In this document: piece after piece, positions 30,606 to 39,894 of the stretch | Position numbering within the stretch: position 1 is the first letter of the stretch | Layout of the letters: each line of letters opens with the position of its first letter | Assembly (NCBI RefSeq): GCF_037935975.1 | Contig: NZ_CP149817.1 | Coordinates: 3,410,001 to 3,474,000 of the forward strand | DNA length: 64,000 bases | From: Teredinibacter turnerae | GTDB lineage: Bacteria; Pseudomonadota; Gammaproteobacteria; Pseudomonadales; Cellvibrionaceae | Direction of reading: 5' to 3' | Notes under the pieces: model-generated | Told to the model about the DNA's origin: nothing | Database searches by the model: none | The model's input: only the letters and a program-made list of their open reading frames with translations | Made by a program: the position numbers and the translations under genes

Positions 30606-31349
30606 TTAGCACATATACATGCCGCCGTTTACATGCAGTGTTTCACCCGTAATATAGGCTGCATCATCGCTACAGAGGAACTTCACCACAGAGGCAATTT
30701 CCTCTGGTTGACCCAGCCGAGCCAGCGGAATCGCAGACAACATCATCGTTTTCTGGTCTTCGCTCAACACCTTTGTCATATCAGTATCGATAAAACCGGG
30801 AGCTACGGAATTAACCGTAATATTGCGCGATCCCACCTCTTTAGCCAGCGAGCGCGCGAACCCCATCACACCGGCTTTGGTGGCCGCGTAGTTGGATTGG
30901 CCAGCATTTCCCATCTGCCCGACAACCGAGCTAATGTTCACAATCCGACCCCAACGCGCTTTCATCATGCCCCGCAAACAGGCTTTACTCAAGCGATAGA
31001 CTGCACTTAGATTGGTATTGATTACATCAAACCACTCTTCGTCGCTCATACGCATCAGTAAATTGTCATTGGTAATTCCAGCATTATTAACCAGTATTTG
31101 CGGCGCACCGTATTTTTCAGAAACCGCTGACAACAAGGCTGCGACAGAATCCGCATCGGTCACATTGAGTGGCTGCCCCATGCCTTGAATGTTCTTGCTA
31201 GCGAAGCGCTCACTAATCGCTGCTGCACCGCTCTCACTGGTTGCAGTTCCGATCACAATCGCACCGGCTTCACCAAGCCCGTCGGCAATTGCCGCTCCAA
31301 TTCCACGGCTGCCACCTGTAACGATCGCAATTTTTCCTTCCAACGACAT
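30606..31349 (-). CDS. fabG: 3-oxoacyl-ACP reductase
   Basis: NADPH-dependent short-chain dehydrogenase of 247 residues that reduces beta-ketoacyl-ACP. The cofactor loop is VTGGSRGIGAAIA. The catalytic Ser is in NISSVVGQMGNAGQ, and the catalytic Tyr and Lys are in NYAATKAGVMG. ITVNSVAPGFIDTDMT is the substrate-loop signature. It starts 5 bp after fabD in the plsX-fabD-fabG unit. Confidence 0.97.
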   Translation of the reverse strand: MSLEGKIAIVTGGSRGIGAAIADGLGEAGAIVIGTATSESGAAAISERFASKNIQGMGQPLNVTDADSVAALLSAVSEKYGAPQILVNNAGITNDNLLMRMSDEEWFDVINTNLSAVYRLSKACLRGMMKARWGRIVNISSVVGQMGNAGQSNYAATKAGVMGFARSLAKEVGSRNITVNSVAPGFIDTDMTKVLSEDQKTMMLSAIPLARLGQPEEIASVVKFLCSDDAAYITGETLHVNGGMYMC

Positions 31350-31354
31350 AGCTA

Positions 31355-32326
31355 TTATTCTCCTGCTTCGGGTAACGCCAACAAGGTTGCGCTAAGCGCG
31401 TCTTCGCTGTCGGTACTTAATGTGTTAAGAGCGCGGTCGATGCGCTTGTTTAAACCTGAAAGAACTTTACCGGGGCCGCATTCTACAGTGGTACCAATGC
31501 CTGCCGCGGTCAACGCGTTAACACAAGCCACCCAGCGTACAGCTGAATATATTTGTGCAACCATAATCGCCTTAATTTCCTCGGCGTCAGACAGCGTTTG
31601 CGCCGTAACATTGTGTACCACGGGAATTGACGGGCTTTGGAACGCCGTACCTTGGATATGCTCAGCGAGCCTGTCTGCGGCGGGCCTCATAAGCGCCGTA
31701 TGGAACGGTGCACTCACAGGCAACAACAAAGCACGCTTGGCACCTGCGTCTTTACAAAGCGCCATCGCGCGCTCAACTGCCGCGGCATGACCTGCAATAA
31801 CCAATTGGCCCGGGGAATTGTAGTTGACGGGAGAAACAATGTCTTGCGCATTCCCGGACTCAACCACCATCGCAGCGGCACATGCCTGCTCAACCAGATT
31901 GTCGTCCAAGCCAATAATCGCAGCCATAGCACCGACACCCGCAGGCACGGCATCTTGCATAAACTGGCCGCGCAGACGCACGAGTTTCACGGCGTCAGTG
32001 AAATCCACAATACCAGCACACACCAACGCGGACCACTCACCGAGACTGTGGCCGGCCATCATCTCTGGCTTGGCTCCGCCCTTTTCCTGCCATACACGCC
32101 AGGTAGCCACGCTCGCGGTAAGCAGCGCAGGCTGCGTCACCTCGGTCATATTGAGCTCTTCCTGAGGCCCCTCCTGCACTAGCTTCCAGAGGTCATAGCC
32201 CAGCGCGTCTGATGCCTGCGCAAAAGTATCCTTTACCACGGTATACGATTCAGCGAGATCACCCAGCATACCCACTTTTTGCGAGCCTTGACCGGGGAAA
32301 ACAAACGCCAGCTTGGAATTACTCAT
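31355..32326 (-). CDS. fabD: Malonyl-CoA:ACP transacylase
   Basis: Loads malonate onto ACP. The 323 residues begin LAFVFPGQGSQKVGMLGDL. The nucleophilic Ser is in MAGHSLGEWSALV, the Arg partner in LVRLRGQFMQDAVP, and the catalytic His in SAPFHTALMRPA. It lies 55 bp after plsX and 5 bp before fabG, as in the conserved fab cluster. Confidence 0.97.
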   Translation of the reverse strand: MSNSKLAFVFPGQGSQKVGMLGDLAESYTVVKDTFAQASDALGYDLWKLVQEGPQEELNMTEVTQPALLTASVATWRVWQEKGGAKPEMMAGHSLGEWSALVCAGIVDFTDAVKLVRLRGQFMQDAVPAGVGAMAAIIGLDDNLVEQACAAAMVVESGNAQDIVSPVNYNSPGQLVIAGHAAAVERAMALCKDAGAKRALLLPVSAPFHTALMRPAADRLAEHIQGTAFQSPSIPVVHNVTAQTLSDAEEIKAIMVAQIYSAVRWVACVNALTAAGIGTTVECGPGKVLSGLNKRIDRALNTLSTDSEDALSATLLALPEAGE

Positions 32327-32381
32327 AACTCTATTTACCTTGCTTTTGTTCTAGTAAAACATGCAGTTGAACAGGCACAGC

Positions 32382-33374
32382 TCAAAGACACTGAGCTATG
32401 CGCTCGGGAATATTAGCCGACACCTGATCCACTGCGGTGACCAGCGCCTGCTCAAAACCGAACTTGTCGGTGCCGCCATGGCTTTTTACCAGTGTACGCT
32501 GGAGGCCCAACATGGCAGCGCCATTGAAGTTCGACGGATTGTATGCTGCCATCCAGCGGCGCAGAAGAGGCTCCACAATTAAGCCGGCGAACTGATTAAA
32601 ACGATTCTCGCGCAATTTCGCTTTCAGGCTGGAGACAATAAATGCGGCGACACCTTCGCTCACCTTTAATGCCACGTTACCGACGAGACCATCACACACA
32701 ACTACGTCCACGTCACCCTGATACAAACCGTGCCCTTCAACAAAACCTGCGAAGTTGATCGCCGGGTGCTCCCGCATCAGCGCTGCGGCGGTCAGAATAG
32801 ACTCACTGCCTTTGCTGAGCTCTGTACCCACATTCAACAGCGCCACCGACGGGTTTTCACGACCATACACCCTCGCCAAAGCCGAACCCATAAGCGCAAA
32901 CTGAACCAGCTGCTGAGCCGAACAGTTGAGGTTAGCACCGAGATCAAGAATAAAACTTGACCCGCGCGCCGTCGGAATCGGCTTACAGATCGCTGGTCGG
33001 CTCACCCCCGGAAACGTCTTGATAAGCTTGCGCCCCATAGCCATTAACGCGCCGGTATTGCCTCCGCTCACACAGGCATCTGCCTGCCCTGTCGCCACCA
33101 GCTCCACAGCCTTCCACATAGAAGAGCCTTGCTTGTGACGCAAAGCGCTACCCGCCCTCTCGTCAGCAGCAACAGTTATTTCGGTTTGAGTGAGGGAAAT
33201 CCGGGAAGCACAAACGCTACCCTTCACCGCAGCCTCCAGGTCAGCAAAATCGCCAAACAAGGTAAGACGTGTGTGAGGGTAGCGCTTGAGAAAGGCAATT
33301 GATGCCTCAACGACAAGGCGGGGACCTTGGTCCCCGCCCATCGCATCAATAGAGAGATGTATCGGTTGTGACAA
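32382..33374 (-). CDS. plsX: Phosphate acyltransferase PlsX
   Basis: Converts acyl-ACP to acyl-phosphate for phospholipid synthesis. The 330 residues start LSIDAMGGDQGPRLVVEA and include ASFGG-like family loops (VSGGNTGALMAMGRK, FILDLGANLNC, VCDGLVGNVALKVSEG). The start is a TTG at 33374, two bases after the rpmF stop. No suitable ATG exists before the conserved DAMGGD, so the TTG is well supported. Confidence 0.96.
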   Translation of the reverse strand: MSQPIHLSIDAMGGDQGPRLVVEASIAFLKRYPHTRLTLFGDFADLEAAVKGSVCASRISLTQTEITVAADERAGSALRHKQGSSMWKAVELVATGQADACVSGGNTGALMAMGRKLIKTFPGVSRPAICKPIPTARGSSFILDLGANLNCSAQQLVQFALMGSALARVYGRENPSVALLNVGTELSKGSESILTAAALMREHPAINFAGFVEGHGLYQGDVDVVVCDGLVGNVALKVSEGVAAFIVSSLKAKLRENRFNQFAGLIVEPLLRRWMAAYNPSNFNGAAMLGLQRTLVKSHGGTDKFGFEQALVTAVDQVSANIPERIAQCL

Positions 33375-33376
33375 AC

Positions 33377-33559
33377 TTACTCGTCGTCGCCAACTTCAAC
33401 AACTTTGCGACCGCGGTAGAAACCATCGGCAGTCACGTGGTGACGACGGTGCTTTTCACCGGTGGTTGGGTCGGTAGAAAGGGTAGAGCTGGTCAAGGCA
33501 TCGTGCGAACGACGCATGCCACGCTTGGAACGAGTTTTTCGGTTCTGTTGAACGGCCAT
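33377..33559 (-). CDS. rpmF: 50S ribosomal protein L32
   Basis: A 60-residue basic ribosomal protein, [20 protein letters not shown], without the four zinc cysteines seen in some L32 paralogs. A strong AGGAG precedes the ATG. Its position between yceD and plsX is one of the most conserved pairings in proteobacteria. Confidence 0.98.
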   Translation of the reverse strand: MAVQQNRKTRSKRGMRRSHDALTSSTLSTDPTTGEKHRRHHVTADGFYRGRKVVEVGDDE

Positions 33560-33633
33560 AGTTTACTCCTGCTGACGCTCTCCTCTATTTGCATCCAAAG
33601 TTGAAAGCAACCAGGGAGTGGTCGAACGTTTGG

Positions 33634-34200
33634 TTAATCGTCTTTCTTCATTGTCTGTTTCAATTGAGCCAGCACATCAAAAGGATTGGGCTTCGACTCA
33701 ACTTCTGCAGACGCTTGCGTATCATCACCCGCTTCCATAAGCGCGCTATCGATACACTGGAAATCGTGATAAGCCACCGCCGGCAACGCCAGCAAAAGCT
33801 CCTCTTCCAGAATCGCGTACAAATCCCCTTGCTCTTCCGAGACAATCCAGGGATCGAGGGTCTCCGGTAGCTGGCGGGAATCATCTTCCTTCCAAACAAT
33901 AGCGAGGTTAACCTCTGTTTGAACGTCCAGCTCCAGAGGTTCGAGGCAACGTTGACACTCAACCGTTACCTTTGCCCAAACCTTACCAGTCACGCACTTG
34001 CGATACTGTTCATCCACATGGAATTCCAGCTCGGCAGACGCATGGCAACCGGGCTGCGCGACATCGGCATCCGGATTGCTTTTGGCCAAGCGCGGTAGAC
34101 CTGCCTCAGGTACAATGCCCGCCAAGTGCTTGTTTTGGTGAGCAAATTTCCTGGGATCTACCAGCTTTGGCAACTGTTTTGAAGGGGCACCCTCTGACAT
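33634..34200 (-). CDS. yceD: YceD (DUF177) family protein, 23S rRNA accumulation protein
   Basis: A 188-residue DUF177 protein; E. coli YceD is linked to 23S rRNA accumulation. CHASAELEFHVDEQ, the C-x-R-C pair in VECQRCLEPLELDVQTEV, and LELALPAVAYHDFQC-like acidic regions are typical. It is first in the yceD-rpmF-plsX-fabD-fabG transcript and divergent from maf, the E. coli arrangement. The cysteine pairs may bind metal. Confidence 0.92.
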   Translation of the reverse strand: MSEGAPSKQLPKLVDPRKFAHQNKHLAGIVPEAGLPRLAKSNPDADVAQPGCHASAELEFHVDEQYRKCVTGKVWAKVTVECQRCLEPLELDVQTEVNLAIVWKEDDSRQLPETLDPWIVSEEQGDLYAILEEELLLALPAVAYHDFQCIDSALMEAGDDTQASAEVESKPNPFDVLAQLKQTMKKDD

Positions 34201-34289
34201 AAGCGCGCGATAATAGGGAATTGCCTATACCATGTCAAAGAAAACATTGAAAATTAACCATTTTTCAGGAACTCGACTGCACCTACATT

Positions 34290-34880
34290 ATGCCTCCTAT
34301 ACCGCCCAATATTACTCTGGCTTCCGGCTCGCGCTACCGACAACAGCAACTCGGCCAATTGCAGCTCAAATTCGCCGCGTCTCCCACCCATATAGATGAA
34401 GAAGCATTAGCGGGCGAAACTGCCTGCGCTCTAGCGCAACGACTCGCCAAAACGAAAGCCTGGGCAGCGGCGGCCAACGGCATTGACGGTCTAATCATTG
34501 GCTGCGATCAAACCGCTGACTGTGGCGGACGCGTTCTGGGCAAACCCGGCACCCCCGAAAACGCACAAGAGCAGCTGCGCTTTTGCAGCGGCCGCGAAGT
34601 ATGTTTTCACAGCGCTATTTGCCTGCTGCGCACCGAAGACAGTTTTCAGCAGATCCAGTGCGTAGAAACTCATGTACAATTCCGCCCTCTTAACGATCAA
34701 CAAATAGCGCGCTATATTGCGAGAGACAATCCTCTGGACTGCGCTGGCAGCTTTAAATGCGAGGGGTTGGGCATCGCATTGTTCGAATCCATCACTAGCA
34801 AAGACCCCAGCGCACTTATCGGACTCCCCCTCATTGCGCTTACTACCATGTTCAGCAACGCTGACATTCAACTGCTCTAA
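34290..34880 (+). CDS. yceF: Maf-family nucleotide pyrophosphatase, YceF type
   Basis: A 196-residue house-cleaning pyrophosphatase; E. coli YceF prefers 7-methyl-GTP. The motif ITLASGSRYRQQQLGQLQL carries the S-x-R-x-x-x-L signature, GCDQTADCGGRVLGKPG the Asp/Gly/Lys loop, and GSFKCEGLGIALF the late motif. The opposite-strand partner yceD confirms the YceF rather than the YhdE type. The start is the ATG at 34290; no clear ribosome-binding site is visible. Confidence 0.9.
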   Translation: MPPIPPNITLASGSRYRQQQLGQLQLKFAASPTHIDEEALAGETACALAQRLAKTKAWAAAANGIDGLIIGCDQTADCGGRVLGKPGTPENAQEQLRFCSGREVCFHSAICLLRTEDSFQQIQCVETHVQFRPLNDQQIARYIARDNPLDCAGSFKCEGLGIALFESITSKDPSALIGLPLIALTTMFSNADIQLL

Positions 34881-34889
34881 CCGACCCTT

Positions 34890-36788
34890 ATGATTCAACT
34901 CAACTCCATCAGCCTTCAACGCGGCAACAAAGTATTGCTCGAAGACGCGTCGCTCACGGTTTTCCCCGGCCAAACCTGGGGCATTGTCGGCGCAAACGGA
35001 AGCGGCAAATCGACCCTGTTCAAACTGCTGCTTGGCGAAATCAGCGAAGATGCCGGTTCGCGCAGTATGCCAGCCAATTGGCAAATTGCTCATATGGCGC
35101 AGGAAATATCTACCAGTACACGCTCAGCACTGGACTATGTTATCGACGGCGATGCGCCCTACCGCGACGTCGAAAGCAAAATAAACAGCGGTAAATATGA
35201 AGGTGAGGCGCTGGCCCAGCTTTATCAGGAAATGGAGAATATTGACGGTTACACCGTTATCTCGAGAGCCGAACGGCTGCTGCGCGGCCTGGGCTTCTCA
35301 AGTGATGACAGCACACGCAACACCGGCAGTTTCTCCGGTGGCTGGCGAATTCGACTAAATCTCGCCCAGGCACTGATGTGCCGCTCCGATCTGCTGCTGC
35401 TGGACGAACCCACCAACCACCTGGATCTCGACGCCACCGTATGGCTGGAACAATGGCTCCGCCAGTACAGCGGAACGCTGCTGATTATTTCGCACGACAG
35501 AGAGTTCCTCGACAACCTCGCCGAATCCATCGCGCACATCGAAAACGCGCAATTCAATAGCTATAGCGGAAATTACAGTGCGTTCGAATCTCAGCGCGCC
35601 GAGCGCCTGGCACAACAGGCAGTAGAGTTCCAGAAGCAGCAACAGCGCATTTCAGAGATCGAAGATTTTGTCCGGCGGTTTCGCGCCAAGGCGTCCAAGG
35701 CAAAACAGGCACAAAGTCGGTTAAAAGAATTGGAGCGCATGGAGAAAATCTCGCCTGCGCATGTGGACTCGCCTTTTACTTTTCGCTTTCCCGAGCCGGA
35801 GCGGTTGCCCACGACGCTGCTGTCAATGGCAAAGCTGGATATTGGTTACCCGGGTAAAACCGTTTTACCATCAGTAAATCTCAGCCTCCTCTCATCCCAC
35901 CGTATTGGCCTGCTCGGGCACAACGGCGCAGGCAAAAGCTCGTTAATGAAAACGCTCGCGGGCGAAATCAAACCTCTGTCAGGAGAAGTCGTTGAAGGCA
36001 CACATCTAAAAATTGGCTATTTTGCCCAGCACCAGCTGGAGCACCTGGATCTGGAAGCGTCCTGCGCCCTGCACATACAACGCCTCTCCCCCAGCGCTCG
36101 CGAACAAGACATTCGCAATTTTCTAGGCAGCTTCGGCTTTCAGGGAGATCGCGCATTTGAAACCATCCGTCACTTCTCGGGTGGCGAAAAGGCCCGGCTC
36201 GCACTGGCGTTGCTCGCGTGGCAAAAACCTAACTTACTGCTTCTCGATGAACCGACAAACCACCTGGATCTGGAGGTGCGGCACGCGCTGGAACTGGCGC
36301 TTCAGGCATTTAGCGGCGCGATAGTTATTGTGTCTCACGACAGACACTTATTGCGCAGCACCGTAGATGAGTTCCTGCTTGTAGGCGATGGCAGAATCGA
36401 GCCTTTTGAGGGCACCCTCGAGGATTATCACAAGTGGCTTCTCGATAAGGATAAGACACCGGCACCCACCTCCGCTGCCGCCAACGAGGCCCCTAGGGGC
36501 GATAAAAAAGAGTTACGCCAACAGGAAGCCGCGATCCGTACCCAGCTTGCGCCGCATAACAAACGGATCAAACAATTGGAGCAGAAGCTAAGCAAAACCA
36601 CAGAAAAGCTCGAAAAAGTCGAATCTCGTCTCGCCGACCCGGACATTTACAACGGGGACGGAGCCGAACTCAGCGAACTACTGAAAACCCAGGCAACGCT
36701 AAAACAAGAGGTGGATGATATAGAGCTGGCGTGGATGGAGGAATCTGAGGCGAAAGAAGCGCTGGAAGCCAGCATACGCGCAGAATAG
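34890..36788 (+). CDS. yheS: ABC-F ATPase, YheS type
   Basis: A 632-residue soluble protein with two ABC domains and no membrane segments, so an ABC-F translation factor acting on the ribosome. Walker A motifs are GANGSGKST and GHNGAGKSS; signatures are FSGGWRIRLNLAQAL and FSGGEKARLALALL; Walker B motifs are LLLLDEPTNHLDLD. The interdomain linker (AVEFQKQQQRISEIEDFVRRFRAK...) is charged, and the C-terminus is a coiled coil (about residues 545-630). Size and architecture match YheS. It starts 10 bp after maf and is likely co-transcribed. Confidence 0.93.
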   Translation: MIQLNSISLQRGNKVLLEDASLTVFPGQTWGIVGANGSGKSTLFKLLLGEISEDAGSRSMPANWQIAHMAQEISTSTRSALDYVIDGDAPYRDVESKINSGKYEGEALAQLYQEMENIDGYTVISRAERLLRGLGFSSDDSTRNTGSFSGGWRIRLNLAQALMCRSDLLLLDEPTNHLDLDATVWLEQWLRQYSGTLLIISHDREFLDNLAESIAHIENAQFNSYSGNYSAFESQRAERLAQQAVEFQKQQQRISEIEDFVRRFRAKASKAKQAQSRLKELERMEKISPAHVDSPFTFRFPEPERLPTTLLSMAKLDIGYPGKTVLPSVNLSLLSSHRIGLLGHNGAGKSSLMKTLAGEIKPLSGEVVEGTHLKIGYFAQHQLEHLDLEASCALHIQRLSPSAREQDIRNFLGSFGFQGDRAFETIRHFSGGEKARLALALLAWQKPNLLLLDEPTNHLDLEVRHALELALQAFSGAIVIVSHDRHLLRSTVDEFLLVGDGRIEPFEGTLEDYHKWLLDKDKTPAPTSAAANEAPRGDKKELRQQEAAIRTQLAPHNKRIKQLEQKLSKTTEKLEKVESRLADPDIYNGDGAELSELLKTQATLKQEVDDIELAWMEESEAKEALEASIRAE

Positions 36789-36811
36789 AAATGATGACAT
36801 GACCTATGTCG

Positions 36812-36841
36812 GCGCCAACAACGACATTGCGTTATTGGCGC
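36812..36841. terminator. Hairpin after yheS, weak terminator candidate
   Basis: GCGCCAA pairs with TTGGCGC, and an inner AACG/CGTT extends the helix past one mismatch. No T-run follows, so intrinsic termination is uncertain. It is followed by a three-fold 8-bp ACAAACCA-type tandem repeat at 36891-36914 that runs into the stop codon of the convergent GNAT gene. Confidence 0.4.
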
Positions 36842-36911
36842 TTAATCCGGACTAGAGCCTATGAGCTCCGGGCCAGGCATATATAAACTAACAAACCAAC
36901 AAACCAACAAA

Positions 36912-37409
36912 CTAAGTCAGATACATCTGCCAAAACTCAGCGGCGCCCGCACCGGGACTAAGTTCGTAAGGCGCAAAACCGAATCTGGAGTAGAGCTTTT
37001 TAGCCGGAATATTGTTGTTCAGCACCTCCAGGGTAAGTTTCGTACAACCGCGCACTCCCGCCTCACGAGCCACTTCGTCCAACAAACGGTTAGCCAACCC
37101 CGTCCCTCGGCAATGGCCGGCGACAAAAAAGTCATGAATGTTAATTAACGGCTTAAGTGAAAACGTCGAAAATGAAACCAGACAATTTACCAGCCCCACC
37201 GGCTCTCGGGTTTCACCTTCAGCGGTAAACGCCAACACCGTAAACGCGTTGCCAAAATCAGCCAGCGCCTGCGCTGCGCGCAAACAATGAGCCTCCGGCA
37301 GGGCCTCACCGCCACCCATGGGGTCGGCGGAATAGGCCGCTAACAATGTTGCTAACGCCTCTGCGTGAGCAGGATTGCGATAGTCAGCAACCAGAATCTC
37401 GTATGCCAT
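36912..37409 (-). CDS. GNAT-family acetyltransferase
   Basis: A 165-residue single-domain acetyltransferase. HDFFVAGHCRGTGLANRLLDEV is the acetyl-CoA loop (Q/R-x-x-G-x-G/A) and LEVLNNNIPAKKLYSRFGFAPYE the C-terminal GNAT motif. The ATG overlaps the gph stop as TGATG, so translation is coupled. A longer frame to 37454 lies inside gph and is rejected. The substrate is unknown. Confidence 0.85.
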   Translation of the reverse strand: MAYEILVADYRNPAHAEALATLLAAYSADPMGGGEALPEAHCLRAAQALADFGNAFTVLAFTAEGETREPVGLVNCLVSFSTFSLKPLINIHDFFVAGHCRGTGLANRLLDEVAREAGVRGCTKLTLEVLNNNIPAKKLYSRFGFAPYELSPGAGAAEFWQMYLT

Positions 37410-38047
37410 CAGGACTTTCTCCACCGCAAAATATCGCCGAAGTGGTCCACGCACAGCTCAGGGTTGTAAGGGCGCAGCCGATCAATATGATGGGCACCAA
37501 AGCTCACCGCAATGCGCGGCATATCAATCGCTTGCGCCATCGCCATGTCGTATTCTGTATCGCCAATCATCACCGCGTCGGCTGCACCCACATCAAATTC
37601 TGCCAGCAGCTCCAGCAACATTTTAGGGTCTGGTTTGGATGCGGTTTCATCCGCGCAGCGGCTGCCGTGGAAAAAATCCGTCAATTCCAGCTTGCCAAGT
37701 ACCCGATCCAGCCCTCGGCGACTCTTACCTGTCGCTACCGTCAAAATGTGCCCCTGTGCGGCCAATGTCTGCAACGTATCCATCACCCCATCAAAAAAGG
37801 GCGAGGGCTTAACATCGGCGTCAATGAAGAACGCCGAATACCCGTCGCGGACAGTCTGCAATTGTTCATCACTTATTCCCGGCAGCAATCGAGCGACCGC
37901 TTCCGGCAACCCTAAACCGATGATATTCTTTATCGCCTCATCCTCAACGGCGGGCAAGCCGGCCTGGACGATAGCAGCGTTCATACAACTTACGATTTTG
38001 GCGGCAGAATTACTTATGGTGCCGTCCCAGTCAAAAATATAAAGCAC
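37409..38047 (-). CDS. HAD-family phosphatase (phosphoglycolate-phosphatase-like)
   Basis: A 212-residue haloacid-dehalogenase phosphatase. Motif I is YIFDWDGTISNS, motif II VATGKSRRGLDRVL, motif III KPDPKMLLELL, and motif IV MIGDTEYDMAMAQAI. It follows rluC by one base and starts at a GTG (38047). The rluC-phosphatase pair next to rne is also found in Pseudomonas. Substrate specificity cannot be read from the sequence; phosphoglycolate is the nearest named activity. Confidence 0.9.
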   Translation of the reverse strand: MLYIFDWDGTISNSAAKIVSCMNAAIVQAGLPAVEDEAIKNIIGLGLPEAVARLLPGISDEQLQTVRDGYSAFFIDADVKPSPFFDGVMDTLQTLAAQGHILTVATGKSRRGLDRVLGKLELTDFFHGSRCADETASKPDPKMLLELLAEFDVGAADAVMIGDTEYDMAMAQAIDMPRIAVSFGAHHIDRLRPYNPELCVDHFGDILRWRKS

Positions 38048-38048
38048 G

Positions 38049-38993
38049 TTACCTCTCGCTTGCTTTTAGCTGTTTGAGTGTCGCTTGTAAATCGTCCGGC
38101 AACGGCGCACGAAATTCCAGATATTCCCCGTCCGGCATCGGCACGCCCAGGTAGCCAGCATGGAGAAACAGGCGCCGGGACCCGAACTGACTCATAACCT
38201 TATTAAATTCATCGTCACCGTATTTATCGTCACCCACCAGGGGATGCCCCTTGTACTGGGCGTGGACGCGTATTTGGTGGGTTCGCCCGGTGATGGGCCT
38301 GGCCTCGATCAAAGTCGTTCCCTCAAACCGTTCGAGCACGTCAAATTCCGTGCGCGAGGGCTTGCCCTCGGGGCTTGCCCGAACGATACGTTCACCATTC
38401 CCCACTTCGCCTTTCAACAGGGGCACATTTACTGAGTGTGCACGATTCGGCCAACGCCCTTTTACCAGCGCCTGATAGCGTTTATCGACCTGTTTTTCGC
38501 CCCGAAAAAGATCCTGCAGGTAGCGCAGCATGGAACGTTTGCGCGCGATCAGAATGCAACCAGATGTTTCCCGGTCGAGACGATGTACCAGTTCCAACGC
38601 GGTATCTTTCACTTTGAGCTGGCGCATTGCCTCAATAAGGCCGAGGTTTACGCCGGAGCCGCCGTGAACAGCGAGCCCAGATGGCTTGTTCACAACCATA
38701 AGCTGGTCGGTTTCGTACAATATTGCATCTTCCAGCGCCAGCAAGAGTGACTTGCCTGCCGGAGCAGGCGCGTCAGGTTCCGCTAACCTGATTGGCGGCA
38801 CACGCACCAGGTCGCCAACGGCTAACTTGCGCTCTGGCTTCACCCGACCTTTATTTACACGTACCTCACCACGACGAATTATCCGATAAATCAATGATTT
38901 AGGCGCACCTTTCAAGCGCGCAACCAAAAAGTTATCGATGCGTTGACCCGCGTTATCGTCGGTTATGGTGAAGAATTGAACCTGCTGAGACAT
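38049..38993 (-). CDS. rluC: 23S rRNA pseudouridine synthase RluC
   Basis: Makes pseudouridine at positions 955, 2504 and 2580 of 23S rRNA in E. coli. The 314 residues from the ATG at 38993 comprise an N-terminal S4 domain (GQRIDNFLVARLKGAPKSLI, then RRGEVRVNKGRVKPERKL) and the catalytic domain with ELVHRLDRETSGCILIA. GRTHQIRVHAQYKGHPLVGD is a family signature. A longer frame to 39101 adds atypical residues. Divergent rne next door is the standard gammaproteobacterial arrangement. Confidence 0.95.
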   Translation of the reverse strand: MSQQVQFFTITDDNAGQRIDNFLVARLKGAPKSLIYRIIRRGEVRVNKGRVKPERKLAVGDLVRVPPIRLAEPDAPAPAGKSLLLALEDAILYETDQLMVVNKPSGLAVHGGSGVNLGLIEAMRQLKVKDTALELVHRLDRETSGCILIARKRSMLRYLQDLFRGEKQVDKRYQALVKGRWPNRAHSVNVPLLKGEVGNGERIVRASPEGKPSRTEFDVLERFEGTTLIEARPITGRTHQIRVHAQYKGHPLVGDDKYGDDEFNKVMSQFGSRRLFLHAGYLGVPMPDGEYLEFRAPLPDDLQATLKQLKASER

Positions 38994-39109
38994 GTATGAC
39001 TGCTGCGAATTGGAATAACGACGCGCATAATAACAGGGATTAAAAGGTGCGCGCACAGGTTCGCCAGAGCTAGGTGTAGTTAGTATATACAAACCACCCA
39101 CACCGGAAA

Positions 39110-39138
39110 TTGCAAGGCGTGACCAACGGTGCTATAGT
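39110..39138 (+). promoter_or_regulatory. Putative sigma-70 promoter of rne
   Basis: TTGCAA (39110-39115) and TATAGT (39133-39138) are separated by exactly 17 bp, in the rluC-rne gap. Transcription would start near 39145, giving a leader of about 750 nt. This is the best promoter match I see in the window. Confidence 0.65.
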
Positions 39139-39144
39139 CCGTCA

Positions 39145-39894
39145 AGTTGGGTGTAATTTGTTGGTTTTGCAACAAAAGTTTCTTATTTCGAATAGGACTT
39201 AAACAACCATCCCCAACGCTGGTCGCAGCAGAATTCCATAGAATCGCTGGACTTGGTAATGAATAAGATTTGGTCCCCGAGCTCCGGAAAATATTAGCTC
39301 GGGCTTAAATTGCAACAATATTGTGCTCCAACAGAGTACGTTGCTTAGAGAAACTTAGGTCGACAGCCTGTCGATTGAAAAGAATCTTTCGTTGTACGCA
39401 CTCCTTTATACGACTTGAACGTCAGCGAAAAAAGCATTCGGCGTTTCGTCCACTTGAAAGGAACGACCTCCCCAGGTACGCAGATGAATACCTGGTGAGC
39501 AGCCGGGTGAATTTCCAACCCCACGACGGTTATGGTGATTACTTTTCAAACAGCCGCTGTCAAGAGCAGACGATTGAATAGTCCGTGAATATCTACGGAC
39601 TATAGATGACAAAGGCGACAGTGGAATTCATTCCTGGTTTTAATACTAACCACACAAAACCAAATAGGATTGAGGTCTTTCCAGTCGCCACTATTGGTAG
39701 ACATAGTAGGTAGTTACCCGCGCCCCACGCGGGCTCTGGGATAGATGACGCCGATTTACGTGTGCGGGCCGCCCGCTAACACGGTAAATCTCGCCAACTG
39801 TTACCCGCACAATAGTTACTCATCTGGTTTTCTCGCTCAACCTTGGTATTTGGGCTGACGTGCTCTGTGGCTTGCACACCACAGAGAATCATAA
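39145..39894 (+). ncRNA. Long structured 5' leader of rne
   Basis: About 750 nt of non-coding sequence before rne with several perfect or near-perfect hairpins. CCCGAGCT/AGCTCGGG is at 39276-39303, CCAGGTA/TACCTGG at 39472-39495, and TAGTCCGT/ACGGACTA at 39579-39602. CCCGCG/CGCGGG is at 39717-39733. A long one at 39753-39790 (GATTTAC-GTGT-GCGGG against CCCGC-ACAC-GTAAATC) is followed by CTCTGTGG/CCACAGAG at 39863-39886, just 8 nt before the start codon. In E. coli a 361-nt rne leader lets RNase E cleave its own mRNA. This leader probably does the same and is about twice as long. The start point is inferred. Confidence 0.55.

Noticed and set aside
36891-36914. ACAAACCA tandem repeat as a phase-variation tract
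   Set aside because: There are only three 8-bp copies, and they lie at the 3' end of a gene rather than in a promoter or near a start codon.
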